DNA of 64,000 nucleotides from Pseudomonas tritici (lineage in GTDB: Bacteria > Pseudomonadota > Gammaproteobacteria > Pseudomonadales > Pseudomonadaceae), in assembly GCF_014268275.3 (NCBI RefSeq), contig NZ_CP077084.1:3968001-4032000 (forward strand), read 5' to 3'. The notes beneath the pieces were generated by a model. That model saw only the letters and a list, made by a program, of their open reading frames with translations, made no database searches and was not told where the DNA came from. The translations under genes were made by a program, and so were the position numbers. This document shows positions 22,689 through 34,524 of the stretch, piece by piece. Position 1 is the first letter of the stretch. Each line of letters starts with the position of its first letter.

Positions 22689-25403
22689 ATGGCCACTATC
22701 CACGTAGACGGCAAAGCGCTCGAAGTCGATGGGGCAGACAACCTGTTACAGGCATGTCTCTCACTAGGCCTCGACATCCCGTATTTCTGCTGGCACCCCG
22801 CGCTTGGTAGCGTCGGTGCCTGTCGCCAGTGTGCGGTCAAGCAATACACCGACGAGAACGACACCCGTGGTCGTATCGTCATGTCGTGCATGACGCCAGC
22901 CACCGACAACACCTGGATCTCCATCGACGATGAAGAATCCAAGGCGTTCCGCGCCAGTGTCGTCGAATGGCTGATGACCAACCATCCCCACGACTGCCCG
23001 GTCTGTGAGGAAGGCGGTCACTGCCACCTGCAAGACATGACGGTGATGACCGGCCACAACGAGCGCCGTTATCGCTTCACCAAGCGCACCCACCAGAACC
23101 AGCAACTGGGCCCGTTCATTTCCCACGAGATGAACCGCTGCATCGCTTGCTATCGCTGCGTGCGTTTCTATAAAGACTACGCCGGCGGCACCGACCTCGG
23201 CGTGTTCGGCGCCCACGACAACGTGTACTTCGGTCGCGTTGAAGACGGCGTGCTTGAAAGCGAGTTCTCCGGCAACCTCACCGAGGTCTGCCCGACCGGT
23301 GTGTTCACCGACAAGACCCACTCCGAGCGCTACAACCGTAAGTGGGACATGCAGTTCTCGCCGAGCATCTGCCATGGCTGCTCCAGCGGTTGCAACATCT
23401 CCCCGGGCGAGCGCTACGGCGAACTGCGTCGCATCGAAAACCGCTTCAACGGTTCGGTCAACCAGTACTTCCTGTGCGACCGTGGCCGTTTCGGTTATGG
23501 CTACGTCAACCGCGAAGACCGCCCACGCCAGCCGCTGCTGGCCGATGGCGCCAAGCTGAGCCTCGACGCGGCGCTGGATAAAGCCGCCGACCTGCTGCGC
23601 GGCCGCAACATCGTCGGTATCGGTTCGCCACGCGCCAGCCTCGAAAGCAACTTCGCGTTGCGCGAACTGGTCGGCGCTGAGCACTTCTACAGCGGTATCG
23701 AAGCCGGTGAACTGGAGCGCATCCGCCTGGTCCTGCAAGTGCTGAACGACAGCCCGCTGCCCGTTCCGAACATGCGCGACATCGAAGACCACGACGCCAT
23801 TTTCGTGCTCGGTGAAGACCTGACCCAGACCGCTGCGCGTATCGCGCTGTCGCTGCGCCAGTCGGTGAAAGGCAAGGCTGAAGACATGGCCGACGCCATG
23901 CGCGTACAGCCTTGGCTCGACGCCGCGGTGAAAAACATCGGCCAGCACGCGCTGAACCCGCTGTTTATTGCAAGCCTCGCTGAAACCAAGCTCGACGATA
24001 TCGCTGAAGAATGCGTACACGCAGCACCGGACGACCTGGCGCGCATCGGTTTCGCCGTGGCCCACGCCCTCGACGCCAGCGCACCGGCGGTCGAAGGCCT
24101 GGACACTGAAGCCGTTGAACTGGCCCAGCGTATCGCCGACGCCCTGCTGGCCGCCAAGCGCCCATTGATCATTGCCGGCACCTCCTTGGGTTCCAAGGCG
24201 CTGATCGAAGCCGCCGCCAACATCGCCAAGGCCTTGAAGCTGCGCGACAAAAACGGCTCCATCAGCCTGGTCGTACCGGAAGCCAACAGCCTCGGCCTGG
24301 CCATGCTCGGTGGCGAGTCCCTGGACGCGGCCCTGCAAGCCGTGATCGACGGCAACGCCGACGCCATCGTCGTGCTGGAAAACGACCTGTACACCCGCAC
24401 GGATTCGGCCAAGGTCGACGCCGCGCTGGACGCGGCCAAAGTACTGATCGTTGCCGACCACCAGAAGACCGCCACCAGCGAGCGTGCAAACCTGGTGCTG
24501 CCAGCCGCTACCTTCGCCGAAGGCGACGGTACCCTGGTCAGCCAGGAAGGCCGCGCCCAGCGCTTCTTCCAAGTGTTCGACCCGAAATACATGGACGCCA
24601 GCATCCTGGTCCATGAAGGCTGGCGCTGGCTGCATGCCTTGCGCGCGACCCTGCTGAACCAGCCAATCGACTGGACCCAGCTCGACCACGTCACCGCTGC
24701 CACCGCCGCAAGCGCGCCGCAGCTGGCACGTATCGTCGACGCCGCACCATCCGCCGCGTTCCGCATCAAGGGCATGAAACTCGCCCGTGAGCCGCTGCGT
24801 TACTCCGGTCGTACCGCCATGCGCGCCAACATCAGCGTGCACGAACCGCGTACGCCGCAGGACCCGGACACCGCGTTCAACTTCTCGATGGAAGGTTACT
24901 CGGGTTCGGTCGAGCCACGTCAGCAGGTGCCATTTGCCTGGTCGCCGGGCTGGAACTCGCCGCAGGCCTGGAACAAGTTCCAGGACGAAGTCGGTGGTCA
25001 CATCCGCGCTGGCGACCCGGGCACCCGCCTGATCGAAAGCACCGGTGACTCGCTGAACTGGTTCGCCGCCGTACCGCGTCCGTTCAACCCGGCCCCGGGC
25101 ACCTGGCAGGTTGTGCCGTTCTTCCACCTGTTTGGCAGCGAAGAGACCTCTTCGAAAGCCGCGCCGGTACAAGAGCGCATTCCAGAAGCCTACGTGGCCC
25201 TGGCCAAGTCCGAAGCCGATCGCCTGGGCGTCAACGACGGTGCCCTGCTCAGCCTGAACGTGGCTGGCCAGACCCTGCGCCTGCCGCTGCGCATCAACGA
25301 AGAGCTGGGTGCTGGCCTGGTTGCCCTGCCGAAAGGCATCGCCGGTATTCCAGCGGCGATCTTTGGCAAAACCGTTGACGGTCTGCAGGAGGCAGCGCAA
25401 TGA
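22689..25403 (+). CDS. nuoG: NADH-quinone oxidoreductase subunit G
   Basis: The largest peripheral subunit (904 residues), with several FeS clusters. The N-terminal ferredoxin-like 2Fe-2S domain has Cys34, Cys45 and Cys48 ([16 protein letters not shown]). [14 protein letters not shown] gives the His/Cys-ligated cluster, CIACYRC the next, and CHGCSSGC the extra cluster (N7 type) before a molybdopterin-oxidoreductase-like domain that has lost its cofactor. It overlaps nuoH by 4 nt. Confidence 0.98.
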   Translation: MATIHVDGKALEVDGADNLLQACLSLGLDIPYFCWHPALGSVGACRQCAVKQYTDENDTRGRIVMSCMTPATDNTWISIDDEESKAFRASVVEWLMTNHPHDCPVCEEGGHCHLQDMTVMTGHNERRYRFTKRTHQNQQLGPFISHEMNRCIACYRCVRFYKDYAGGTDLGVFGAHDNVYFGRVEDGVLESEFSGNLTEVCPTGVFTDKTHSERYNRKWDMQFSPSICHGCSSGCNISPGERYGELRRIENRFNGSVNQYFLCDRGRFGYGYVNREDRPRQPLLADGAKLSLDAALDKAADLLRGRNIVGIGSPRASLESNFALRELVGAEHFYSGIEAGELERIRLVLQVLNDSPLPVPNMRDIEDHDAIFVLGEDLTQTAARIALSLRQSVKGKAEDMADAMRVQPWLDAAVKNIGQHALNPLFIASLAETKLDDIAEECVHAAPDDLARIGFAVAHALDASAPAVEGLDTEAVELAQRIADALLAAKRPLIIAGTSLGSKALIEAAANIAKALKLRDKNGSISLVVPEANSLGLAMLGGESLDAALQAVIDGNADAIVVLENDLYTRTDSAKVDAALDAAKVLIVADHQKTATSERANLVLPAATFAEGDGTLVSQEGRAQRFFQVFDPKYMDASILVHEGWRWLHALRATLLNQPIDWTQLDHVTAATAASAPQLARIVDAAPSAAFRIKGMKLAREPLRYSGRTAMRANISVHEPRTPQDPDTAFNFSMEGYSGSVEPRQQVPFAWSPGWNSPQAWNKFQDEVGGHIRAGDPGTRLIESTGDSLNWFAAVPRPFNPAPGTWQVVPFFHLFGSEETSSKAAPVQERIPEAYVALAKSEADRLGVNDGALLSLNVAGQTLRLPLRINEELGAGLVALPKGIAGIPAAIFGKTVDGLQEAAQ

Positions 25404-26407
25404 CTTGGTTCACGCCTGAAGTGATTGACGTGATCATCTCGGTGGTCAAGGCCATCGTGATCCTGTTGGCCGTGGTTGTCGCGGGCGCTCTGCTCAGCTT
25501 CGTCGAACGCCGCCTCTTGGGCTGGTGGCAGGACCGTTACGGTCCGAACCGCGTTGGCCCATTCGGCATGTTCCAGATCGCTGCCGACATGCTGAAAATG
25601 TTCTTCAAGGAAGACTGGACCCCGCCGTTTGCCGACAAGGTGATCTTCACCCTGGCACCGGTCGTGGCCATGAGCGCCTTGCTGATCGCCTTCGCGGTCA
25701 TCCCGATCACCCCGACCTGGGGCGTGGCGGATCTGAACATCGGCTTGCTGTTCTTCTTCGCCATGGCCGGCTTGTCGGTCTACGCGGTGCTGTTCGCGGG
25801 TTGGTCGAGTAACAACAAGTTTGCCCTGCTGGGCAGCTTGCGGGCTTCGGCCCAGACCGTGTCCTACGAAGTCTTCATGGGCCTCGCGCTGATGGGCATC
25901 GTGGTGCAGGTGGGCTCGTTCAACATGCGCGACATCGTCGAATACCAGGCGCAGAACCTGTGGTTCATCATTCCGCAGTTCTTTGGCTTCTGTACCTTCT
26001 TCATCGCTGGCGTCGCCGTGACTCACCGTCACCCGTTCGACCAGCCGGAAGCGGAACAGGAACTGGCCGACGGTTACCACATTGAATATGCCGGTATGAA
26101 ATGGGGCATGTTCTTCGTCGGTGAATACATCGGCATCATCTTGATCTCGGCCCTGCTGGTCACGCTGTTCTTCGGCGGCTGGCACGGTCCATTCGGCATC
26201 CTGCCGCAGTTGGCGTTCTTCTGGTTCTTCCTGAAGACCGCGTTCTTCATCATGTTGTTTATCCTGCTGCGCGCTTCCATTCCGCGTCCACGATACGACC
26301 AGGTGATGGATTTCAGCTGGCGCTTCTGCCTGCCACTGACCCTGATCAATTTGCTGGTGACGGCTGCCGTTGTGTTGTTGAACACGCCAGCGGCCGCGGT
26401 TCAGTGA
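25400..26407 (+). CDS. nuoH: NADH-quinone oxidoreductase subunit H
   Basis: A membrane subunit (335 residues, about 8 TM helices) that forms the quinone-chamber roof and the start of the proton path. The conserved [19 protein letters not shown] loop near residue 36 and the [10 protein letters not shown] loop near 213 are visible. Confidence 0.98.
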   Translation: MTWFTPEVIDVIISVVKAIVILLAVVVAGALLSFVERRLLGWWQDRYGPNRVGPFGMFQIAADMLKMFFKEDWTPPFADKVIFTLAPVVAMSALLIAFAVIPITPTWGVADLNIGLLFFFAMAGLSVYAVLFAGWSSNNKFALLGSLRASAQTVSYEVFMGLALMGIVVQVGSFNMRDIVEYQAQNLWFIIPQFFGFCTFFIAGVAVTHRHPFDQPEAEQELADGYHIEYAGMKWGMFFVGEYIGIILISALLVTLFFGGWHGPFGILPQLAFFWFFLKTAFFIMLFILLRASIPRPRYDQVMDFSWRFCLPLTLINLLVTAAVVLLNTPAAAVQ

Positions 26408-26418
26408 GGATTTGACCC

Positions 26419-26967
26419 ATGTTCAAATATATTGGCGACATCGTTAAGGGTACCGGTACCCAGTTGCGAAGCCTGGTGATGGTGTTCGGTCACGGCTTCC
26501 GCAAACGCGACACCCTGCAATACCCGGAAGAAGCGGTGTACCTGCCGCCGCGTTATCGCGGCCGTATCGTGCTGACCCGTGACCCCGATGGCGAAGAGCG
26601 TTGCGTAGCCTGCAACCTGTGCGCCGTGGCGTGCCCGGTGGGTTGCATCTCCCTGCAGAAAGCTGAAACCGAAGACGGTCGCTGGTACCCGGACTTCTTC
26701 CGCATCAACTTCTCGCGCTGCATTTTCTGCGGCCTCTGCGAGGAAGCTTGCCCGACCACCGCAATCCAGCTGACACCGGATTTCGAGATGGCCGAGTTCA
26801 AACGTCAGGACCTGGTGTACGAGAAAGAAGATCTGCTGATCTCTGGTCCCGGTAAAAACCCTGATTACAACTTCTATCGTGTTGCAGGTATGGCCGTTGC
26901 TGGTAAGCCGAAAGGCGCCGCACAAAACGAAGCCGAGCCGATCAACGTGAAGAGCTTGCTGCCTTAA
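26419..26967 (+). CDS. nuoI: NADH-quinone oxidoreductase subunit I
   Basis: An 8Fe-8S ferredoxin-like subunit with clusters N6a and N6b. The 182 residues hold two CxxCxxCxxxCP motifs: Cys62/65/68/72 and Cys101/104/107/111. GAGGA upstream of the ATG is a good ribosome site. Confidence 0.98.
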   Translation: MFKYIGDIVKGTGTQLRSLVMVFGHGFRKRDTLQYPEEAVYLPPRYRGRIVLTRDPDGEERCVACNLCAVACPVGCISLQKAETEDGRWYPDFFRINFSRCIFCGLCEEACPTTAIQLTPDFEMAEFKRQDLVYEKEDLLISGPGKNPDYNFYRVAGMAVAGKPKGAAQNEAEPINVKSLLP

Positions 26968-26976
26968 GGAAGAAAG

Positions 26977-27480
26977 ATGGAATTCGCTTTCTATTTCGCG
27001 TCCGGTATTGCAGTGGTGTCCACGCTTCGCGTGATCACCAACACCAATCCTGTGCACGCCCTGCTCTACCTGATCATTTCGCTGATCGCCGTGGCCATGA
27101 CCTTTTTTGCACTCGGCGCGCCGTTCGCCGGTGTGCTGGAAGTGATCGCCTACGCCGGCGCCATCATGGTGCTGTTCGTGTTTGTGGTGATGATGCTCAA
27201 CCTCGGTCCGGCTTCGGTCGCCCAGGAACGCGTCTGGCTCAAGCCCGGCATCTGGCTCGGCCCAGTCATCCTCGCAGCGCTGCTGCTGGCTGAACTGCTG
27301 TATGTGCTGTTCGCTCACCAGAGCGGCCAGGCCATCGGCCACACCACCGTAGACGCCAAGGCCGTGGGCATCAGCTTGTTCGGCCCGTACCTGCTGGTGG
27401 TCGAACTGGCTTCGATGCTGCTGCTCGCCGCAGCCATCACTGCCTTCCACTTGGGCCGCAACGAAGCCAAGGAGCAATGA
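26977..27480 (+). CDS. nuoJ: NADH-quinone oxidoreductase subunit J
   Basis: A 167-residue membrane subunit with five TM helices. The TM3 motif [20 protein letters not shown], which contains the pi-bulge region, is conserved. It overlaps the region carrying the nuoK ribosome site. Confidence 0.97.
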   Translation: MEFAFYFASGIAVVSTLRVITNTNPVHALLYLIISLIAVAMTFFALGAPFAGVLEVIAYAGAIMVLFVFVVMMLNLGPASVAQERVWLKPGIWLGPVILAALLLAELLYVLFAHQSGQAIGHTTVDAKAVGISLFGPYLLVVELASMLLLAAAITAFHLGRNEAKEQ

Positions 27481-27482
27481 CG

Positions 27483-27791
27483 ATGCCTGCTATCCCTTTG
27501 GAGCATGGTCTGGCGGTCGCCGGCATCCTGTTCTGCCTTGGCCTGGTCGGCCTGATGGTTCGCCGTAACATTTTGTTCGTGTTGATGAGCCTGGAAATCA
27601 TGATGAACGCCGCAGCACTGGCGTTCATCGTGGCAGGCGCACGTTGGGGCCAGCCGGATGGACAAGTCATGTTCATCCTGGTGATCAGCCTGGCAGCCGC
27701 CGAGGCCAGTATCGGCCTGGCGATCCTGCTGCAACTGTATCGTCGCTTCCACACGCTTGATATCGACGCTGCCAGTGAGATGCGCGGATGA
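27483..27791 (+). CDS. nuoK: NADH-quinone oxidoreductase subunit K
   Basis: A 102-residue, three-TM membrane subunit related to MrpC. Conserved TM glutamates are visible in [10 protein letters not shown] and [10 protein letters not shown]. Two ATGs are possible; 27483 is preferred because AGGAG (27470-27474) is 8 nt from it but only 2 nt from ATG 27477, and the resulting length fits the family. Confidence 0.96.
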   Translation: MPAIPLEHGLAVAGILFCLGLVGLMVRRNILFVLMSLEIMMNAAALAFIVAGARWGQPDGQVMFILVISLAAAEASIGLAILLQLYRRFHTLDIDAASEMRG

Positions 27792-29641
27792 ACATGATCT
27801 TTCTGACTTTCGTATTCCCCCTGATCGGTTTCCTGCTGCTGTCGTTCTCTCGCGGACGCTGGTCGGAAAACCTTTCTGCCCTGATCGGTGTGGGTTCCAT
27901 TGGCCTGTCGGCCATCGTGGCCGCCTACGTCATCTGGCAATTCAACGTGGCGCCGCCGGAAGGCGGTCACTACACCCTGGTGCTGTGGCAGTGGATGTCG
28001 GTGGAGGGCTTCAAGCCCAACTTCGCCCTCTATGTCGACGGCCTGTCGATCACCATGCTTGGCGTGGTGGTGGGCGTGGGCTTCCTGATCCACCTGTTCG
28101 CGTCCTGGTACATGCGCGGTGAAGCGGGCTATTCGCGCTTCTTCTCGTACACCAACCTGTTTATCGCCAGCATGCTGTTCCTGGTGCTCGGCGATAACCT
28201 GTTGTTCCTGTACTTCGGCTGGGAAGGCGTGGGCCTGTGCTCGTACCTGTTGATCGGTTTCTACTACAGCAACCGCAACAACGGTAACGCGGCACTCAAG
28301 GCGTTTATCGTCACGCGTATCGGCGACGTGTTCATGGCCATCGGCCTGTTCATCCTGTTCCAACAGGTGGGCACGCTGAACATCCAGGAACTGCTGGTGC
28401 TGGCACCGCAGAAATTCCAGGTCGGCGACTTCTGGATCACCCTGGCCACCCTGATGCTGCTGGGCGGCGCTGTCGGTAAATCCGCGCAACTGCCGCTGCA
28501 AACCTGGCTGGCGGACGCGATGGCCGGCCCTACCCCGGTTTCCGCACTGATTCACGCGGCAACCATGGTGACTGCGGGTGTCTACCTGATCGCGCGTACC
28601 CACGGCCTGTTCACCCTGGCGCCGGATATCCTGCACCTGGTGGGCGTAGTGGGCGGCGTGACCCTGGTACTGGCCGGCTTTGCCGCGCTGGTCCAAACCG
28701 ACATCAAGCGTATCCTCGCCTACTCGACCATGAGCCAGATCGGCTACATGTTCCTGGCCCTGGGCGTGGGTGCCTGGGACGCGGCGATCTTCCACCTGAT
28801 GACCCACGCCTTCTTCAAGGCCCTGCTGTTCCTTGCGTCCGGTGCGGTGATTGTTGCCTGCCACCACGAGCAGAACATCTTCAAGATGGGCGGCCTGTGG
28901 AAGAAACTGCCACTGGCCTACGCCAGCTTCATCGTCGGTGGTGCCGCCCTCGCAGCCCTGCCGCTCGTGACCGCCGGTTTCTACTCGAAAGACGAAATCC
29001 TCTGGGAAGCCTTTGCCAGCGGTAACCAGAACCTGCTGTACGCAGGCCTGGTGGGTGCGTTCATGACCTCGCTGTACACCTTCCGCCTGATCTTCATCAC
29101 CTTCCACGGTGAAGCCAAGACCGAAGCACACGCAGGCCATGGCATTTCGCATTGGTTGCCTTTGTCGGTACTGATCATCCTGTCGACCTTCATCGGCGCA
29201 CTGATCACCCCACCCCTGGCCGGTGTACTGCCGGAAAGCGCTGGCCATGCTGGCGGCGCGGCCAAGCACAGCTTGGAAATCGCCTCGGGCGCCATCGCCA
29301 TCGCGGGTATCCTGCTGGCGGCCCTGCTGTTCCTCGGCAAACGTCGCTTCGTGACTGCCGTTGCCAACAGTGGCATTGGTCGTTTCCTGTCGGCCTGGTG
29401 GTTTGCTGCCTGGGGCTTCGATTGGCTCTACGACAAACTGTTCGTCAAGCCTTACCTCGCCATCAGCCATGTACTGCGTAAAGACCCGCTCGACCAGACC
29501 ATCGGTTTGATCCCGCGTGCCGCCAAGGCCGGTCACACCGCCCTGAGTCGCAGCGAGACGGGCCAATTGCGTTGGTATGCAGCTTCCATGGCGGCAGGTG
29601 CCGTGCTGGTGATCGGCGCCATCGTTGTGGTAGCGGTTTGA
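27788..29641 (+). CDS. nuoL: NADH-quinone oxidoreductase subunit L
   Basis: The distal antiporter-like proton-pumping subunit (617 residues), with the long C-terminal lateral helix. The conserved core [17 protein letters not shown] near 145 and the lysine-containing TM segments are visible. It overlaps nuoK by 4 nt. Confidence 0.98.
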   Translation: MNMIFLTFVFPLIGFLLLSFSRGRWSENLSALIGVGSIGLSAIVAAYVIWQFNVAPPEGGHYTLVLWQWMSVEGFKPNFALYVDGLSITMLGVVVGVGFLIHLFASWYMRGEAGYSRFFSYTNLFIASMLFLVLGDNLLFLYFGWEGVGLCSYLLIGFYYSNRNNGNAALKAFIVTRIGDVFMAIGLFILFQQVGTLNIQELLVLAPQKFQVGDFWITLATLMLLGGAVGKSAQLPLQTWLADAMAGPTPVSALIHAATMVTAGVYLIARTHGLFTLAPDILHLVGVVGGVTLVLAGFAALVQTDIKRILAYSTMSQIGYMFLALGVGAWDAAIFHLMTHAFFKALLFLASGAVIVACHHEQNIFKMGGLWKKLPLAYASFIVGGAALAALPLVTAGFYSKDEILWEAFASGNQNLLYAGLVGAFMTSLYTFRLIFITFHGEAKTEAHAGHGISHWLPLSVLIILSTFIGALITPPLAGVLPESAGHAGGAAKHSLEIASGAIAIAGILLAALLFLGKRRFVTAVANSGIGRFLSAWWFAAWGFDWLYDKLFVKPYLAISHVLRKDPLDQTIGLIPRAAKAGHTALSRSETGQLRWYAASMAAGAVLVIGAIVVVAV

Positions 29642-29690
29642 CTATGAACATTGCGATCTTTGCGAACTTGCGAAAGGAAACGAGCCTGTC

Positions 29691-31223
29691 ATGATTCTGC
29701 CCTGGCTAATCCTGATCCCCTTTATCGGCGGCCTGCTCTGCTGGATGGGTGAACGCTTCGGCGCCACCCTGCCCCGCTGGATTGCGTTGCTGACCATGTC
29801 CCTGGAACTCGCACTCGGCCTCTGGCTGTGGGCCCATGGCGACTATTCATTTGCTCCGGCACCGGGTGCCGATCCAACCTTCGCGCTTGAGTTCAAGCAC
29901 GTGTGGATCCAGCGCTTCGGCATCAACGTGCACCTGGCCCTCGACGGCCTGTCGCTGTTGATGATTCTGCTGACCGGCCTGCTGGGTATCCTCTCGGTAC
30001 TCTGCTCCTGGAAAGAGATCCAGCGTCACGTGGGCTTCTTCCACCTGAACCTGATGTGGATCCTGGGCGGCGTTGTCGGCGTGTTCCTCGCCCTCGACCT
30101 GTTCATGTTCTTCTTCTTCTGGGAAATGATGCTGGTGCCGATGTACTTCCTCATCGCGCTCTGGGGTCACAGTTCTTCGGACGGCAAGAAAACCCGGATC
30201 TACGCGGCGACCAAGTTCTTCATCTTCACCCAGGCTTCCGGCCTGATCATGTTGGTGGCGATCCTGGGTCTGGTACTGGTCAACTTCAACAGCACGGGCG
30301 TGATTACGTTCAACTACGCCGACCTGTTGAAAACCAAGATGTCCCTGACCACCGAGTACATCCTGATGCTGGGCTTCTTCATCGCGTTCGCGGTGAAGCT
30401 GCCGGTGGTGCCGTTCCACTCCTGGCTGCCGGATGCCCACGCACAGGCACCGACCGCCGGCTCCGTGGACTTGGCCGGTATCCTGTTGAAGACCGCCGCC
30501 TACGGCCTGTTGCGTTTCGCCCTGCCGCTGTTCCCGAATGCCTCGGCCGAGTTCGCGCCGATCGCCATGACCCTGGGTCTGATCGGGATCTTCTACGGCG
30601 CGTTCCTGGCCTTCGCACAAACCGACATCAAGCGTCTGATTGCCTTCTCGTCCGTTTCCCACATGGGCTTCGTACTGATCGGCATCTACTCCGGCAGCCA
30701 GTTGGCATTGCAAGGCGCCGTGATCCAGATGTTGGCCCACGGTGTCTCGGCCGCTGCACTGTTTATCCTGAGTGGCCAGCTGTACGAACGCCTGCACACC
30801 CGTGACATGCGGGAAATGGGTGGCGTGTGGTCGCGCATCGCTTACCTGCCGGCGATCAGCCTGTTCTTTGCCGCCGCGTCGCTGGGCTTGCCGGGTACCG
30901 GTAACTTCATCGGCGAGTTCCTGATCCTGATGGGTGCCTTCGTGCAAACACCGTGGATCAGTGCGATTGCTACCTCCGGCCTGGTGTTTGGTTCGGTCTA
31001 CTCGCTGATCATGATCCACCGCGCCTACTTCGGCCCGGCCAAGTCCGACACCGTCCTGCAAGGGATGGATGCGCGCGAACTGATCATGGTGCTCGGCCTT
31101 GCGGTACTGCTGATCTACATCGGCGTGTACCCGCAACCGTTCCTGGACACTTCTGCCGCGACGATGCATGGCGTGCAGCAGTGGTTCGGCACCGCCTTCT
31201 CTCAACTCGCTTCGGCCCGGTAA
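29691..31223 (+). CDS. nuoM: NADH-quinone oxidoreductase subunit M
   Basis: The second antiporter-like subunit (510 residues, 14 TM helices). [19 protein letters not shown] holds the key TM5 glutamate; [19 protein letters not shown] is the conserved discontinuous-helix region. AAAGGAAA precedes the ATG. Confidence 0.98.
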   Translation: MILPWLILIPFIGGLLCWMGERFGATLPRWIALLTMSLELALGLWLWAHGDYSFAPAPGADPTFALEFKHVWIQRFGINVHLALDGLSLLMILLTGLLGILSVLCSWKEIQRHVGFFHLNLMWILGGVVGVFLALDLFMFFFFWEMMLVPMYFLIALWGHSSSDGKKTRIYAATKFFIFTQASGLIMLVAILGLVLVNFNSTGVITFNYADLLKTKMSLTTEYILMLGFFIAFAVKLPVVPFHSWLPDAHAQAPTAGSVDLAGILLKTAAYGLLRFALPLFPNASAEFAPIAMTLGLIGIFYGAFLAFAQTDIKRLIAFSSVSHMGFVLIGIYSGSQLALQGAVIQMLAHGVSAAALFILSGQLYERLHTRDMREMGGVWSRIAYLPAISLFFAAASLGLPGTGNFIGEFLILMGAFVQTPWISAIATSGLVFGSVYSLIMIHRAYFGPAKSDTVLQGMDARELIMVLGLAVLLIYIGVYPQPFLDTSAATMHGVQQWFGTAFSQLASAR

Positions 31224-31230
31224 GAGCGCT

Positions 31231-32694
31231 ATGGAATTCACGATCCAACACTTTATCGCGCTTGCGCCGCTGCTGATTACCAGCCTCACCATCGTGGTGG
31301 TGATGCTGGCAATCGCCTGGCGCCGCAATCACTCGCAAACGTTCCTGCTGTCGTGTGCCGGTCTCAACCTGGCCCTGCTGTCGATCATTCCGGCCCTCAA
31401 GGTCGCACCACTGGCGGTCACGCCACTGATGATGGTCGATGACTTCGCGCTGTTGTACATCGCGTTGATCCTAGTCGCGACCCTGGCCTGCGTCACCCTC
31501 GCCCACGCCTACCTTGGCGAAGGCGGCACCGGCTACCCAGGCAACAAGGAAGAGCTGTACCTGCTGATCCTGCTGGCTGCGGCCGGCGGTATCGTGCTGG
31601 TCAGCGCTCAGCACCTGGCCGGCTTGTTCATCGGCCTGGAACTGCTGTCGATCCCGACCTACGGCCTGGTGGCCTACGCTTTCTTCAACAAGCGCTCCCT
31701 GGAAGCCGGCATCAAGTACATGGTGCTGTCGGCCGCCGGTTCCGCGTTCCTGTTGTTCGGTATGGCCCTGCTCTACGCAGAAGCCGGCAGCCTGAGCTTC
31801 ACCGGCATCGGCCACGCATTGGCGGCGACCAGCATGCCTGCGCCGATTGCCCAACTGGGCCTGGCCATGATGCTGATCGGCCTGGCGTTCAAGCTGTCCC
31901 TGGTGCCGTTCCACTTGTGGACCCCGGACGTGTACGAAGGCGCCCCGGCGCCAGTGGCTGCGTTCCTGGCGACCGCGTCGAAAGTGGCCGTGTTTGCGGT
32001 GATGGTGCGTCTGTTCCAGATCTCGCCTGCGGCCAACACCGGCGTGCTGAGCGACGTGCTGACCGTGATCGCCATTGCGTCGATCCTGTTCGGTAACCTG
32101 CTGGCGCTGACCCAGAACAACCTCAAGCGTCTGCTGGGTTATTCGTCCATCGCCCACTTCGGCTACCTGCTGATCGCCCTGGTGGCGAGCAAAGGCCTGG
32201 CCGTGGAAGCCATGGGCGTGTACCTGGTCACCTACGTGATCACCAGCCTCGGCGCATTCGGCGTGATCACGCTGATGTCCTCGCCATTCAAAGGCCGTGA
32301 CGCCGACGCCCTGTACGAATACCGCGGCCTATTCTGGCGCCGTCCGTACCTGACCGCCGTACTCACCGTGATGATGCTGTCGCTGGCCGGTATCCCGCTG
32401 ACCGCAGGCTTTATCGGCAAGTTCTACATCGTGGCGACCGGTGTTCAAGCGCATGAATGGTGGCTGGTTGCGTCGCTGGTATTGGGCTCCGCCATCGGCG
32501 TGTTCTACTACCTGCGCGTGATGGTCACCCTGTACCTGATCGAGCCAAACCTGCGCCGTGTGGACGCCGAGCTGCATTGGGAACAGAAGGCAGGCGGCGT
32601 AATGCTGCTGGCCATCGCCCTGCTCGCGTTCTTCCTGGGCGTGTACCCACAACCGTTGCTCACCCTGGTGCAGCACGCGGTACTGGGCGTTTGA
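31231..32694 (+). CDS. nuoN: NADH-quinone oxidoreductase subunit N
   Basis: The third antiporter-like subunit (487 residues), closing the operon. [15 protein letters not shown] and [20 protein letters not shown] are the conserved pumping-module motifs. The start at 31231 lies 7 nt after nuoM; an upstream in-frame ATG lies within nuoM and lacks similarity. Confidence 0.97.
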   Translation: MEFTIQHFIALAPLLITSLTIVVVMLAIAWRRNHSQTFLLSCAGLNLALLSIIPALKVAPLAVTPLMMVDDFALLYIALILVATLACVTLAHAYLGEGGTGYPGNKEELYLLILLAAAGGIVLVSAQHLAGLFIGLELLSIPTYGLVAYAFFNKRSLEAGIKYMVLSAAGSAFLLFGMALLYAEAGSLSFTGIGHALAATSMPAPIAQLGLAMMLIGLAFKLSLVPFHLWTPDVYEGAPAPVAAFLATASKVAVFAVMVRLFQISPAANTGVLSDVLTVIAIASILFGNLLALTQNNLKRLLGYSSIAHFGYLLIALVASKGLAVEAMGVYLVTYVITSLGAFGVITLMSSPFKGRDADALYEYRGLFWRRPYLTAVLTVMMLSLAGIPLTAGFIGKFYIVATGVQAHEWWLVASLVLGSAIGVFYYLRVMVTLYLIEPNLRRVDAELHWEQKAGGVMLLAIALLAFFLGVYPQPLLTLVQHAVLGV

Positions 32695-32717
32695 TCGCTT
32701 AGCGGGATGCAGTAAAC

Positions 32718-32743
32718 AAAACGGCGCCTTCGGGCGCCGTTTT
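32718..32743 (+). terminator. Terminator of the nuo operon
   Basis: AAAACGGCGCC-ttcg-GGCGCCGTTTT, 23 nt after nuoN. Confidence 0.92.
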
Positions 32744-32932
32744 GCGTTTCTGGGGCCGGTGCTTTTACCCTCCCCTACTCAGGGAAATTTCCTCCTGCAC
32801 CTGCCTCCTTATCTGGCATCTACCCAATGAAGGCCGCCGTATGGTGTTTGCGTTTTAGGAAAGTTCCCACAGCAGGGTCACTTGACCCAAAGCGAGTGGG
32901 CCACCAAACTATACGCAGGCTACGTACAGAAC

Positions 32933-33283
32933 ATGGATGCTCTATTTATCGAACTGCCGGCCTTCGAGCGGCATCGCAAGGACTATCTGAGTGACGAGCT
33001 TTTCCACGGTTTTCAACAGGCGTTGATGAAGAACCCGGAAGCGGGAGACGTGATCGAGGGAACAGGCGGGTTACGCAAGGTTCGCTTTGTCGACGAACGA
33101 CGCAACAAAGGCAAGCGCGGTGGCCTGCGGGTCATTTACTACTGGTGGTCGGGCGGCACGCAATTCTGGTTATTCACCCTGTACGGCAAACACGAACAGG
33201 ACGACCTGACGCCACAGCACAAAAAAGCCCTAAAACACAGGCTGGACAGGGAAATCAAAGCGAGAACACACCATGAAACGTGA
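32933..33283 (+). CDS. HigB-2/RelE-type toxin (mRNA interferase family)
   Basis: A 116-residue basic protein of the RelE/HigB superfamily, whose members cleave mRNA on the ribosome. Typical features are FIELPAFERHRKDYL at the N-terminus, the central NPEAGDVIEGTGGLRKVRF and the basic core RRNKGKRGGLRVIYYWW, followed by FWLFTLYGKHEQDDL. ATG 32933 fits the family; an in-frame TTG at 32882 extends it by 17 residues without similarity. The toxin gene comes first and overlaps the antitoxin by 11 nt, the HigBA order. Confidence 0.85.
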   Translation: MDALFIELPAFERHRKDYLSDELFHGFQQALMKNPEAGDVIEGTGGLRKVRFVDERRNKGKRGGLRVIYYWWSGGTQFWLFTLYGKHEQDDLTPQHKKALKHRLDREIKARTHHET

Positions 33284-33587
33284 AATCTTTTCCGAACTGG
33301 TCGAAGGCTTCGACGCCCTGGCAAACGAACGCCAAGGCAAAGTCACCCTGCGGACCCACAAGGTTCATCTCAACAACCTGAAGCCGCTCACCGCAGAGGA
33401 AGTGGTCGCCGTGCGCCAACAGCTCAACCTCTCCCGTGCGGTCTTCGCCATGTACCTGCGCACCAACACGCGTACGCTGGAGAACTGGGAGCAAGGCCGG
33501 GCCAAACCCAACGCTCAGGCCGCCACCCTGATTCGCCTGGTGGCACGTTTTCCTGAGACCGTGGCGCAACTTGCTGCCTTGGGTTGA
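33273..33587 (+). CDS. HigA/YiaG-type antitoxin, helix-turn-helix
   Basis: A 104-residue antitoxin. Its C-terminal half holds an XRE-type HTH (EEVVAVRQQLNLSRAVFAMY, then LRTNTRTLENWEQGRAKPN), with which it probably represses its own operon. The N-terminal half should neutralise the toxin. The start overlaps the toxin's end, which suggests coupled translation. Confidence 0.85.
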   Translation: MKREIFSELVEGFDALANERQGKVTLRTHKVHLNNLKPLTAEEVVAVRQQLNLSRAVFAMYLRTNTRTLENWEQGRAKPNAQAATLIRLVARFPETVAQLAALG

Positions 33588-33601
33588 CCTGCAATTACCC
33601 C

Positions 33602-33637
33602 AAAAAAAACGCCCCGAACATTCGGGGCGTTTTCCAT
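33602..33637. terminator. Bidirectional terminator between antitoxin and beta-barrel gene
   Basis: An A run, then ACGCCCCGAA-ca-TTCGGGGCGT, then TTTT; located between convergent genes. Confidence 0.9.
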
Positions 33638-33647
33638 TGCAACGGCG

Positions 33648-34400
33648 TTAGAACGCGATACCGACCTTGAAACCGTACTCATCACGCTTGAGCTTGGTGT
33701 TGTCGGCTACGTCGGAATCACCGTCGAGCTTGTACTCGGTGCGGGTGTAGTACAGGCCCGCCATCACCGGCAGGTCGCCTTTCTGATTCATCAGCAGGCT
33801 GACTTCGGCGTACGGGTTGGTGCGGTCCTTTAGGTCCACGGTGTCGCTGCCAACGTCATCTACCTTGAGCCTGGTGCGTCCATCGATAGTACGACGGGCG
33901 CCCGCTTCGACGCGCAGGGTCATGTCGTCGAACTGGTGGTTGTAGCCCAGGGCCGCCTTGGCGAACGGCGATTTGTTGGTGAGTTTCACATCGAGGTCGT
34001 TGATTTCCGGCTCGTAGCGGGTCCAGCTGTAGCCACCACCCACGATCACGTCGACAAAGTTGCGCGCATCCAGCGCAGCACGCCAGCCGAGGTCCAGGTC
34101 AGCCTGGCCTTCCTTGAGTTTGTTGTCGCTTTTTTCGCCGTACTTGGCTTCGATACCGGCCTGGTAGATAAAGCCGGATTCGGCAGTGAGCTTGTTACCG
34201 AAGTTGTAGAACAGGCCTGCTTCGGGCATGTGGCTCCTGTCGCTTTGGCTACCGCCTTCAAATTTGAAGTCGTTGTAGCTGCCCATGATCCCGAAGGTGG
34301 AAATCGGGTCGGTGGACGGTGCGGCGAACACCACGGCAGGCGCAGCGACCAGCGCCAGCAGCGATGAACCCTTGAAGAATTTTCCGAATAGCTTGGACAT
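33648..34400 (-). CDS. Outer-membrane beta-barrel protein
   Basis: A 250-residue protein with a signal peptide (cleavage after VVFA, about 26) and alternating amphipathic strands. It ends in ...YGFKVGIAF, the terminal aromatic recognised by the BAM complex. Strand-like segments (FGIMGSYNDFKFEG, AGLFYNFGNKL, ADLDLGWRAAL, AYAEVSLLM-like) suggest an 8-10-stranded barrel similar to OmpW/OmpA-like porins. The ligand is unknown. AAGGAG lies 9 nt before the ATG. The start at 34400 gives a clean signal peptide. Confidence 0.75.
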   Translation of the reverse strand: MSKLFGKFFKGSSLLALVAAPAVVFAAPSTDPISTFGIMGSYNDFKFEGGSQSDRSHMPEAGLFYNFGNKLTAESGFIYQAGIEAKYGEKSDNKLKEGQADLDLGWRAALDARNFVDVIVGGGYSWTRYEPEINDLDVKLTNKSPFAKAALGYNHQFDDMTLRVEAGARRTIDGRTRLKVDDVGSDTVDLKDRTNPYAEVSLLMNQKGDLPVMAGLYYTRTEYKLDGDSDVADNTKLKRDEYGFKVGIAF

Positions 34401-34524
34401 CGTTTTACATCTCCTTGTCTGGTGAGCAAATTATTCAGGAACCGCTTCGAACCCTGGCTTACGCGAAAGGTTCGAAATAATTTGCACCGATCTGAAAATA
34501 AAACGGGCCAACCAAGGCTCTAGC

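Noticed and set aside
22764..25400. An 878-codon frame antisense to nuoG
   Set aside because: Same cause; no ribosome site and composition rich in V, G, Q and H typical of antisense shadows.
33648..34400. Assignment of the barrel protein as OmpW
   Set aside because: The size and terminal strand fit, but the OmpW signature segments are not clear, so I keep the general call.
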